The position numbers and the translations under genes were made by a program. A stretch of 64,000 nucleotides of DNA, from assembly GCF_003610915.1 (NCBI RefSeq), contig NZ_NSDJ01000001.1:186001-250000 (forward strand), written 5' to 3'. Below the pieces are notes generated by a model. That model made no database searches. It was given only the letters and a program-made list of their open reading frames with translations, and was not told the DNA's origin. Below, piece after piece: positions 56,590 to 64,000 of this stretch (its first letter is position 1; every line of letters starts with the position of its first letter). The stretch is from Rahnella variigena (GTDB taxonomy: Bacteria > Pseudomonadota > Gammaproteobacteria > Enterobacterales > Enterobacteriaceae).

Positions 56590-57591
56590 TTATTTGTTCT
56601 TTTGATCAGGAGACTTCATGAAGCGGAAGAAATCGCTGTCAGGGCTCAACACCATCACGTCGTTACCGCTCTTGAAGCTGGCCTCGTAAGCACGCAGGCT
56701 ACGGATGAATGCGTAGAAGTCAGGATCCTGGCTGAATGCATCAGCAAACAGTTTCGCCGCTTCGGCATCACCTTCACCGCGGGTGATACGGGCTGTACGT
56801 TCTGCTTCAGCCACAGTACGGGTTCTTTCGTAATCCGCCGCTGCCTGGATCTTGGTCGCCTCTTCTTTACCCTGAGAAATGTGACGCAATGCCACCGCAT
56901 TACGCTCAGCGCGCATACGATCGTAAATCGCGCTGGACACTTCTTCCGGCAAGTTGATTTGTTTCAGACGGACGTCCACCACTTCAATACCCAGTGCTGC
57001 CATGCTGTTCGGGTTGACCGCAGGCTGTTTGCCTTTGGTTTCCTGTTCAACACGTTTTGCCGCAGAGGCAATCGCATCATCAGCTTCTGTGGTCGCTTCA
57101 GGTTCATCACCTACGCTACCGGTGTTCAGCGCATCACGCACATCCAGCGTCAGACGGCCACGGGAATCGGTCACGATGTCTTTCACATCAAGACGACCAA
57201 TTTCAGAACGCAGACGGTCACTGAATTTACGTTTCAGCAGAATTTCTGCCTGAGACACATCACCACCGCCTGTTGCCAGGTAGTAGCGGCTGAAATCACT
57301 GATACGCCATTTCAGGTAAGAATCGACGATCAAGTCTTTCTTCTCGCTGGTCACGAAGCGGTCAGCCTGGTTGTCCATGGTCTGAATACGCGCATCGAGC
57401 ATTTTAATGGATTCCACAAAAGGAACTTTAAAATGCAGGCCCGGCGCATAGACCAGCGGTTTATTATCGCTGTCACGCAGGACTTTACCGAAACGCAGCA
57501 CGATCCCGCGCTGACCTTCCTGAACGACAAACAGTGAGGCATAAAGCGCCACCAGCACCACAACGACGATAAGTAAAAATGACTTACGCAT
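56590..57591 (-). CDS. hflC: FtsH-modulating membrane protein HflC
   Basis: HflC forms with HflK a large periplasmic cage around FtsH. The 333-residue SPFH/prohibitin-domain protein has an N-terminal span (about 4-21) and the domain with GIVLRFGKVLRD and PGLHFKVPF, then a long helical region (ERNAVALRHISQGKEEA to ARITRGEGDAEA). It starts two bases after the hflK stop. Confidence 0.98.
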   Translation of the reverse strand: MRKSFLLIVVVVLVALYASLFVVQEGQRGIVLRFGKVLRDSDNKPLVYAPGLHFKVPFVESIKMLDARIQTMDNQADRFVTSEKKDLIVDSYLKWRISDFSRYYLATGGGDVSQAEILLKRKFSDRLRSEIGRLDVKDIVTDSRGRLTLDVRDALNTGSVGDEPEATTEADDAIASAAKRVEQETKGKQPAVNPNSMAALGIEVVDVRLKQINLPEEVSSAIYDRMRAERNAVALRHISQGKEEATKIQAAADYERTRTVAEAERTARITRGEGDAEAAKLFADAFSQDPDFYAFIRSLRAYEASFKSGNDVMVLSPDSDFFRFMKSPDQKNK

Positions 57592-57593
57592 TG

Positions 57594-58898
57594 TTATTCT
57601 CTCCCTACGCGAAGTGTATCGTCACGCTGTGCGTTTGCACGGCGCTGGTCCATGACACTGCCAGACGAACGGGAACTGCTGGTACCGGCACTGCTTTTGC
57701 CATTACTGCTGGTTAAACCCGGAACGGAAGGCAACAAACCTGATTCATCATTTTTGCTGGTGTCATTGGCTGCTGCATTGCCGCCACGCAGCATCTGATC
57801 CAGCGGTAATACCATCAGGTTATTCCCTTTGTCACTCACCAGAACTTTACGGGTGTGACTGAGGACTTTTTCCATGGTTTCGATATAAAGACGCTCACGG
57901 GTAATTTCCGGCGCGGCTTTATATTCAGGTAACAGTTTGGAGAAACGGGCAACTTCACCCTGTGCTTCCAGAACAGTACGGTCTTTATAGGCTTTTGCGT
58001 CTTCCAGTAAGCGCTGTGCTTCACCGTTTGCCAGAGGCTGGATCTGGTTCGCATAAGCTTCTGCTTCACGAATAGACTGTTGCTCTCTTTCACGGGCAGC
58101 GATCGCGTTATCGAAGGAAGCTTTCACTTCTTCCGGCGGACGCGCGGTCTGGAAGTTAACGTCCTGAATAGTGATACCCATTTTGTACGGACGAATGGTT
58201 TCTTCCAGTACACGTTGGGTATCGCTACGCACCGTGGTACGGCCTTCAGTCAGGATTTTATCCATCGTGTATTTGCCGATTACGCCACGTAATGCGCTGT
58301 CCGTTGCCTGGCTCAGGCTGTCGTCAGGATTGGCGACGCTGAACAGATAAGCTTCAGGATCCGTCACGCGGTACTGTACGTTCATTTCAACGCGTACCAC
58401 GTTTTCGTCAGAGGTCAGCATCACGCCAGACGCAGCAAGTTCACGTACCGATTCTACGTTCACTGCGCGTACCTGGTCGATGAAGGTCGGTTTCCAGTTC
58501 AGGCCTGGCTCAACCAGATGGCTGAACTTACCAAAACGGGTCACAACGCCACGTTCGGCTTCTTTAATGGTATAGAAACCTGTTGCAGCCCAGATAACCA
58601 CCACCGCAGCGACCGCGATGCCGGCAATCCGGGTGCCACTCATTCCATGACCGGAACCGGTTGGCGCACCGTTGTTATTGCTGTTGTTGTTATTGTTGCC
58701 TGAACCTTTTCCACCGAAACCACCCAGTTTTTTGCTGAGTTTACGGAAGATATCATCCAGATCAGGTGGCCCCTGATTGCGGCCGCCTTTGTTGTCATTA
58801 TTTCCACCAGAATTTCCACCAGAGTTGCCGCTATTATTATTGCTGCTGCCCCAGGGGTCGCGGTCCTGTCCGTTATTACCGGGCTGATTCCACGCCAT
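57594..58898 (-). CDS. hflK: FtsH-modulating membrane protein HflK
   Basis: Partner of HflC. The 434 residues start with a Gly/Asn-rich low-complexity segment (about 1-88), followed by one membrane span (about 90-110), the SPFH domain (GVVTRFGKFSHLVEPGLNWK region) and helices ending in a Ser/Gly-rich tail. It is 33 bases after hflX and coupled to hflC. Confidence 0.98.
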   Translation of the reverse strand: MAWNQPGNNGQDRDPWGSSNNNSGNSGGNSGGNNDNKGGRNQGPPDLDDIFRKLSKKLGGFGGKGSGNNNNNSNNNGAPTGSGHGMSGTRIAGIAVAAVVVIWAATGFYTIKEAERGVVTRFGKFSHLVEPGLNWKPTFIDQVRAVNVESVRELAASGVMLTSDENVVRVEMNVQYRVTDPEAYLFSVANPDDSLSQATDSALRGVIGKYTMDKILTEGRTTVRSDTQRVLEETIRPYKMGITIQDVNFQTARPPEEVKASFDNAIAAREREQQSIREAEAYANQIQPLANGEAQRLLEDAKAYKDRTVLEAQGEVARFSKLLPEYKAAPEITRERLYIETMEKVLSHTRKVLVSDKGNNLMVLPLDQMLRGGNAAANDTSKNDESGLLPSVPGLTSSNGKSSAGTSSSRSSGSVMDQRRANAQRDDTLRVGRE

Positions 58899-58931
58899 GT
58901 TATAGCTCCATTATTCTATGATTGGTGTTCT

Positions 58932-60236
58932 TCAGGCCAAATCAGACAGGCTCTGGTTGCGGACATAGCTTTCCAGTTCCTGCTCTTGTTTGCAGAGGCG
59001 GCGCCAGTCAACGATGGGCATTCGCACCATCAGACCAATACTGCCATCCTCTTCAATCCATTCTTTTTCAATTGCCTGAAGCTGGTAAAAACGGCTACGA
59101 AGGCGGCCTGCTTCCGGCGGCAAGCACAATTCATGCTGCGCGATTTCGCCGGAGAGTCGCTCCGTTAATGCCTGAAATAGCAACGGAATGCCTTCACCTG
59201 TCACGGCTGAAAGCCAGACTCTGACAGGCAAATTCTCCTCGTTGCGGTCGATACGCGGGACAAAATCATCCAACATATCTATTTTGTTCATCACTAACAG
59301 CGCAGGAATTTCATCTGCTTCGATCTCTGCCAGCACCGTATTCACCGCGTCAATATTTTCCTGAGCACGGATGTCCGCTGCATCAATAACATGTAATAAC
59401 AGAGATGCCTGTCGGGTTTCCTGCAACGTTGCTTTAAAGGCCGCAACCAAATCATGGGGCAGGTGACGAATAAACCCTACGGTGTCCGCCAAAACTGTTT
59501 CCCCGACATCTGCGACCATAATACGGCGCAGCGTAGGATCAAGCGTAGCAAACAACTGATTGGCCACATAAACATCGGCCTGAGTAATACGGTTAAAAAG
59601 TGTGGATTTCCCGGCGTTGGTATATCCAACCAAAGACACCGTCGGAATATCCGCACGAACGCGTGAACGGCGACCTTGTTCACGCTGCTTAGCCACTTTT
59701 TCAAGACGGCTGAGGATTAAAGTGATTCTGTCTCGCAGTAAACGGCGGTCAGTTTCGAGCTGGGTTTCACCCGGACCACGTGCGCCAATACCGCCGCCCT
59801 GTCGTTCAAGGTGCGTCCAGCCACGAACCAGTCGGGTAGCAATGTGGCGTAATTGCGCCAGTTCTACTTGTAACTTACCTTCGTGTGTTCGGGCCCGCTG
59901 GGCAAAAATATCTAATATCAATCCGGTGCGGTCGACAACGCGACATTCGCATAAGGCTTCCAGGTTTCTTTCCTGGCCGGGAGACAAGGCGTGATCAAAC
60001 AGGATGACAGAGGCGCCCGTTGCTTTGACGGCATCTGCGATTTCTTGGGCCTTTCCTTCACCGACAAAGTATTTAGGGTGCGGTGCCTTACGGCTCCCGG
60101 TGACGACTTGCAACGCCTCTACACCTGCAGAAGAAACCAGCGATTCAAATTCGCTCAGGTCTTCCGTGTCTTTGTCTTGCGAGAAATAGATATGAACCAG
60201 TACGGCCTGCTCACCGGCTTCATAACGGTCAAACAA
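58932..60236 (-). CDS. hflX: Ribosome-rescue GTPase HflX
   Basis: HflX splits stalled ribosomes under heat stress. The 434-residue protein has an N-terminal ND1 domain, a helical linker with GPGETQLETDRR, and the G domain with GYTNAGKSTLFN, DTVGFI and NKID. It follows hfq; the 98-base spacer carries a long hairpin. Confidence 0.98.
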   Translation of the reverse strand: MFDRYEAGEQAVLVHIYFSQDKDTEDLSEFESLVSSAGVEALQVVTGSRKAPHPKYFVGEGKAQEIADAVKATGASVILFDHALSPGQERNLEALCECRVVDRTGLILDIFAQRARTHEGKLQVELAQLRHIATRLVRGWTHLERQGGGIGARGPGETQLETDRRLLRDRITLILSRLEKVAKQREQGRRSRVRADIPTVSLVGYTNAGKSTLFNRITQADVYVANQLFATLDPTLRRIMVADVGETVLADTVGFIRHLPHDLVAAFKATLQETRQASLLLHVIDAADIRAQENIDAVNTVLAEIEADEIPALLVMNKIDMLDDFVPRIDRNEENLPVRVWLSAVTGEGIPLLFQALTERLSGEIAQHELCLPPEAGRLRSRFYQLQAIEKEWIEEDGSIGLMVRMPIVDWRRLCKQEQELESYVRNQSLSDLA

Positions 60237-60273
60237 GCTTGCGACCTCTCATTTGGGAAATATTCGCCAGCCG

Positions 60274-60310
60274 GGGGTGCATAAGCATAATCGGAATACT
60301 TATGAACCCC
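60274..60310 (-). other. Long hairpin between hfq and hflX
   Basis: Eleven paired bases (GGGGT and CATAAG with CTTATG and ACCCC) interrupted by one G-A mismatch close a 13-base loop. It lies 24 bases after the hfq stop with no T run on the minus strand, so it is probably an mRNA-stability or processing element. Confidence 0.6.
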
Positions 60311-60334
60311 TTCGTGGTTGACCAACGTTGCGCT

Positions 60335-60643
60335 TTATTCAGCGTCATCGTTTTCCTGCTGCGGCTGTTGCGCAGACGGAGTACTACCTTGGTGATAATT
60401 GTTGGTGCTGCCCGAACCTGGATTATTGCTATGGTGTGACACCGGGCGGGAAGGCACTACGGTGGAGATAGCGTGTTTATACACCATCTGGCTTACCGTA
60501 TTTTTTAACAGAATGACAAACTGGTCAAAAGACTCAATCTGGCCTTGCAGCTTAATACCATTCACCAAGTAAATAGAAACCGGAACACGTTCACGACGCA
60601 ATGCGTTCAGGAACGGATCTTGCAAAGATTGCCCCTTAGCCAT
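60335..60643 (-). CDS. hfq: RNA chaperone Hfq
   Basis: Hfq is the hexameric Sm-like chaperone for small RNAs. The 102-residue protein starts [20 protein letters not shown], has the Sm1 and Sm2 motifs ([24 protein letters not shown]), and a Ser/Asn/Gln-rich disordered tail ending in acidic NDDAE, the autoinhibitory tip known in E. coli. Confidence 0.98.
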   Translation of the reverse strand: MAKGQSLQDPFLNALRRERVPVSIYLVNGIKLQGQIESFDQFVILLKNTVSQMVYKHAISTVVPSRPVSHHSNNPGSGSTNNYHQGSTPSAQQPQQENDDAE

Positions 60644-60757
60644 TCTATCTTTTCCTTATTAGTTTGTTGTTTGTAACTTTGAGCCTATCGGCTCGAAAAT
60701 AAATCACATAAAAAATTTGCGCGCTGAGTACTCATCAATTGTACACAATCACCCAAC

Positions 60758-61699
60758 CTATGCACTAACAACCTGAATTACACGGTTTAAGGCCTCTTCT
60801 GGCTTCTCAGAATCGAGCCATTCGACACCCTCCCAACCTCGCAACCAGGTCATCTGACGTTTGGCCAGCTGTCGTGTCGCGCAAACACCACGATAAACCA
60901 TTTCATCGTAATCGAATTCACCAGACAAATATGACCACATCTGGCGATAGCCTACACAGCGAATAGAAGGCAAATCGGTATGCAAATCGCCCCGAGCTAT
61001 CAGCGTTCTGACTTCGTCTTCAAAACCATTGGACAACATCTGACTAAAACGTTCCTCGATCCGCGTATGTAATAATTCACGACGGGTCGGGGCAATCGCA
61101 AACTGATGAACACGATAGGGCAATGTTTCACCCGAAATTTTAGTCAGTTCCGTTAAAGTTTTACCCGAAATAAAAAAAACTTCCAGTGCTCTGGACAGTC
61201 TCTGCGGATCATTCGGATGAATTCGCATTGCCGCCACCGGGTCTATCTCGCGCAGTTGGTCATGAAGTGCTTCCCAACCCTGCTCCGCCGCCTGCTTTTC
61301 GATACGTTCACGAACGTCAGGATTAGCAGGGGGCAACGGGGAAAGTCCTTCAAGCAATGCCTTGAAATAAAGCATAGTCCCACCTACCAATAACGGGATC
61401 TTATTGCGTGAGGTTATTTCAGCCATTTCGCGTAATGCGTCGCGACGAAAGTCTGCCGCGGAATAAGCCTCGGCCGGATCCAGAATGTCGATCAGACGGT
61501 GCGGCGCCTGCGCCAGCTCTTCCGCCGTCGGTTTCGCTGTGCCGATGTCCATCCCACGATAGATTAAAGCCGAGTCCACGCTGACTAACTCAACGGGAAG
61601 ATGGTTCATCAGCGACATCGCCAGTGCCGTTTTACCGGATGCGGTCGGCCCCATGATAAAGATTGCCGGGGGAAGCGCGTTGTTTTCAGAGTCAGTCAT
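60758..61699 (-). CDS. miaA: tRNA dimethylallyltransferase MiaA
   Basis: MiaA adds a dimethylallyl group to A37 of tRNAs reading UNN codons. I start at [14 protein letters not shown], which overlaps the mutL stop by eight bases; the product is 313 residues. P-loop GPTASGKT at 17-24, [16 protein letters not shown] and [11 protein letters not shown] are family motifs. Confidence 0.97.
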   Translation of the reverse strand: MTDSENNALPPAIFIMGPTASGKTALAMSLMNHLPVELVSVDSALIYRGMDIGTAKPTAEELAQAPHRLIDILDPAEAYSAADFRRDALREMAEITSRNKIPLLVGGTMLYFKALLEGLSPLPPANPDVRERIEKQAAEQGWEALHDQLREIDPVAAMRIHPNDPQRLSRALEVFFISGKTLTELTKISGETLPYRVHQFAIAPTRRELLHTRIEERFSQMLSNGFEDEVRTLIARGDLHTDLPSIRCVGYRQMWSYLSGEFDYDEMVYRGVCATRQLAKRQMTWLRGWEGVEWLDSEKPEEALNRVIQVVSA

Positions 61700-63593
61700 G
61701 CTTAAAAGCCGCCAGCGCGGACTGTAAATCAAGAGGTTGCAGAAGTCCGGACGGAGGCGATTTCACCAACTGCGGGCAAAGACGCTCAACATCCGTGAGT
61801 AATTGTATGGCTTGTGAAATCGTCCAGACCTCGTGCTCGCAGCCACAGTGGCGGGCAAACCACATGGCTACCGCATCAGAAGTCACCTCCTGCTGAACAG
61901 CAAGGTAACCTAACAGATCAGGTATCAACTTTTGTAAATTTTGTTGTCGTAATGGTAAAGGTACCGCGCGAACCGTCACACGATGCGACTCATTGAGCAT
62001 TTCTAAACCAAAATGCTGCAATAACGTCTGATGCCGCGCCATGACAGCGGCCTCTTCTTTACTGACGTTCAGTTTAAGCGGAATCAAAAGCGGCTGCGGA
62101 CGTAACCCTTCTTCCGGCGGTGTCAGCTGCGCCCATTTCAGCCAGCGATCGGCCACCGGCAACGACAGCAGCACCAGTTGTTTGCCGCGCTCGAGTAACG
62201 CATATTCCGCCGAACAGACCGTCAGCACACGTCCGAAACTCTGGCTGTGTGATTCCAGCGCCGGTTCAGCCAGTGTACGGGCCGCAGAAGCGGCAGACTT
62301 AGCGGGCTGTGCCACGACAGGAGCCGGTTCCTGTAAGATGAATGACTCCGGCGCAGGCTGCAATAAACGGCCGTAAGCCTTGCTTTCAGAAGGATTGTAA
62401 GCCTGTTCATTGCTGCGAAAAGCCGGTTCCCGGGGCTGGCTGGCACGTGCTGTTTCAGGAAACACATTTTCACGCGGTGGTGATGATTTACGTTCTGCCG
62501 GTTGCGAGAAATGATTCCCGCCTGCGGCCTGACGATTTTCCTGCTGCCAGCGTGGTGTATCTTCCTGTAGCTGTGGCTCATCCAGAACCGGCGCGCCCGC
62601 CTGCTGCAATACGGACATCACCGCCTGATAAATAAAATCGTGTACCAGCCGCGACTGATGGAAACGCACTTCGTGTTTGGCCGGATGCACATTGACATCC
62701 ACCTGATGCGGATCGACATCCAGATAAAGCACGTACGCGGGTTGCTGATCGTCTTTCAGCTGATCCTGATAGGCCTGACGGATCGCGTGATTTATCAGAC
62801 GATCCTTCATCATACGATTATTCACATAACAATATTGCATGTCAGTCAGGTTGCGCGAACCTGCCGGATCCGCCACCCAGCCACGGATCGCCAGGTCACC
62901 GTGACTCCATTCCACTTCCAGCGCGTGCTCGACAAATGTCGGGCTGCAAATGCTTGCCAGACGTCGGGAGAACTGCGAAGGGTCTTTGACCGCGCGATAC
63001 TGGCGAATAAGCTTGCCGTTGTGGCTGAGATTGACGGACACGTCAAAGCGCGCCAGCGCAATCCGGCGGACAACTTCATCAATATGGGTAAATTCGGTTT
63101 TCTCGGTGCGCATGAACTTACGGCGGGCGGGCGTGTTGTAGAACAAATCCAGCACTTCGATGGTCGAGCCCTGCGGATGCGCTGCGGGTTTGACTGTGAC
63201 CGCCATGTCGCGCCCTTCGGCGTAGGCCTGCCAGGCTTCATTTTGCTCAGCCGTTCGTGATGTCAGGATAAGACGCGAAACCGAGCTGATACTCGCCAGC
63301 GCTTCGCCGCGGAATCCCAGACTCATGATAGCTTCGAGATCGTCAAGACAGGTGATTTTACTGGTTGCATGACGCGCCAGCGCCAGCGCCAGTTCGTCTT
63401 TGCCAATACCACAGCCGTTATCGCGAATGCGGATTAGCTTGGCACCGCCGCGATCGATATCAATATCGATTCGCGTTGCGCCGGCATCAAGGCTGTTTTC
63501 CACCAGCTCTTTCACCACGGAAGCCGGCCTTTCGACAACTTCGCCCGCAGCTATCTGGTTAGCAAGTTGCGGCGGCAGTACCTTGATCGGCAT
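61692..63593 (-). CDS. mutL: DNA mismatch repair protein MutL
   Basis: MutL couples MutS mismatch recognition to MutH. The 633 residues (E. coli 615) have the GHKL ATPase: [18 protein letters not shown] (with catalytic Glu), [18 protein letters not shown]; a Pro/Gln/Ser-rich linker (about 340-440); and the C-terminal dimerisation domain. No DQHA(x)2E(x)4E endonuclease motif is visible, as expected in MutH-containing bacteria. Located between amiB and miaA. Confidence 0.98.
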   Translation of the reverse strand: MPIKVLPPQLANQIAAGEVVERPASVVKELVENSLDAGATRIDIDIDRGGAKLIRIRDNGCGIGKDELALALARHATSKITCLDDLEAIMSLGFRGEALASISSVSRLILTSRTAEQNEAWQAYAEGRDMAVTVKPAAHPQGSTIEVLDLFYNTPARRKFMRTEKTEFTHIDEVVRRIALARFDVSVNLSHNGKLIRQYRAVKDPSQFSRRLASICSPTFVEHALEVEWSHGDLAIRGWVADPAGSRNLTDMQYCYVNNRMMKDRLINHAIRQAYQDQLKDDQQPAYVLYLDVDPHQVDVNVHPAKHEVRFHQSRLVHDFIYQAVMSVLQQAGAPVLDEPQLQEDTPRWQQENRQAAGGNHFSQPAERKSSPPRENVFPETARASQPREPAFRSNEQAYNPSESKAYGRLLQPAPESFILQEPAPVVAQPAKSAASAARTLAEPALESHSQSFGRVLTVCSAEYALLERGKQLVLLSLPVADRWLKWAQLTPPEEGLRPQPLLIPLKLNVSKEEAAVMARHQTLLQHFGLEMLNESHRVTVRAVPLPLRQQNLQKLIPDLLGYLAVQQEVTSDAVAMWFARHCGCEHEVWTISQAIQLLTDVERLCPQLVKSPPSGLLQPLDLQSALAAFKHD

Positions 63594-63625
63594 AGCGGCT
63601 CCTGTGGCTGACGGTGATGAACCGC

Positions 63626-64000
63626 CTATGACTGTGGAATAGTTAAGGTTTGGCCGAGCTGTACCTCGCCAGACTTCATGTGATTTGCGGTTTTGATGTC
63701 ATTCATACTGACACCATATTTACTCGCGATTGCCGACAACGTATCACCGCGTTTAACCGTATGTTTCGACGATTTCTTCGACGCTTTTGCCGTTGTACCA
63801 GAAGATGTGCGGGTGCCCGCTGGCACTTTCAATCGCTGGCCGACCCAGACACCGTCTTTTTTCAGTTTATTGAGATCACGCAGCGCCGCAGTCGTCGTGC
63901 CGTAGCTGTTTGCGATGCCGGTCAGCGTTTCGCCGCGGGTCACTTTATGGATCTGCGTCGCACCGGCTGCACCGGCGGTCACTTCAATCGGTCCCGGCTG
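63626..64000 (-). CDS. amiB: N-acetylmuramoyl-L-alanine amidase AmiB, C-terminal part
   Basis: The gene enters from the right edge, so only about 124 C-terminal residues are visible. They contain two LysM peptidoglycan-binding domains ([13 protein letters not shown]... and [13 protein letters not shown]...), each with the conserved GQxLxIP-type end. AmiB splits septal murein during division. Identification rests on the LysM tail and the position before mutL; the catalytic domain is outside the window. Confidence 0.88.
   Translation of the reverse strand, partial: QPGPIEVTAGAAGATQIHKVTRGETLTGIANSYGTTTAALRDLNKLKKDGVWVGQRLKVPAGTRTSSGTTAKASKKSSKHTVKRGDTLSAIASKYGVSMNDIKTANHMKSGEVQLGQTLTIPQS

Noticed and set aside
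57594..58898. Gly/Asn repeat in HflK considered as unusual insertion
   Set aside because: A low-complexity Gly/Asn N-terminus is normal for enterobacterial HflK.

Overview
The window is a chromosomal stretch of a gamma-proteobacterium of the order Enterobacterales. Nearly every protein matches its Escherichia coli counterpart in length, motifs and neighbours. A pmrAB pair directly behind dacB, an extra chemoreceptor between fbp and ppa, and moderate base composition fit the Yersiniaceae (Rahnella, Serratia or Yersinia relatives; Rahnella-like is my best guess, an inference from gene order). There is no prophage, IS element, CRISPR array or plasmid backbone. All large genes are intact; only rbfA and amiB are cut, by the window edges.

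Layout. 1-10.9 kb (minus strand): the metY-rimP-nusA-infB-rbfA translation/transcription operon, the leuU tRNA, secG, glmM, folP, ftsH and rlmE. 11-15.5 kb: yhbY, greA (minus), dacB and the two-component genes pmrAB. 15.5-19.6 kb: obgE, yhbE, rpmA and rplU (minus), then ispB. 19.7-21 kb: an AT-rich accessory pocket holding two small divergent regulators, one with a Mu-repressor-type helix-turn-helix and one Ner-like (sfsB). 21-24.4 kb: mdh and argR with clear CRP and ARG-box control regions, then two tandem yhcN-type genes.

24.4-43.9 kb corresponds to the E. coli 95-minute region: mpl, fbp, a chemoreceptor with a sigma-28 promoter, ppa, ytfP, tamB-tamA, msrA, ytfL (paeA), ytfK, ytfJ, cysQ, cpdB, fklB and ytfB. 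44-45.5 kb: the rpsF-priB-rpsR-rplI ribosomal operon with a strong promoter and structured leader. 45.5-50.6 kb: yjfP, a second (Cache-type) chemoreceptor beneath a perfect FNR box, bsmA and aidB. 50.7-64 kb (minus): nsrR-rnr-rlmB (with an ERIC element and a hairpin before rlmB), purA, yjeT and the amiB-mutL-miaA-hfq-hflX-hflK-hflC superoperon.

Together these genes serve translation, RNA decay and modification, envelope assembly, protein quality control (FtsH with HflKC), oxidative and nitrosative stress responses, and chemotaxis. I found no convincing undescribed multi-gene system. The most unusual spots are the divergent Mu-repressor-like/Ner-like pair and several intergenic RNA or operator structures described below.
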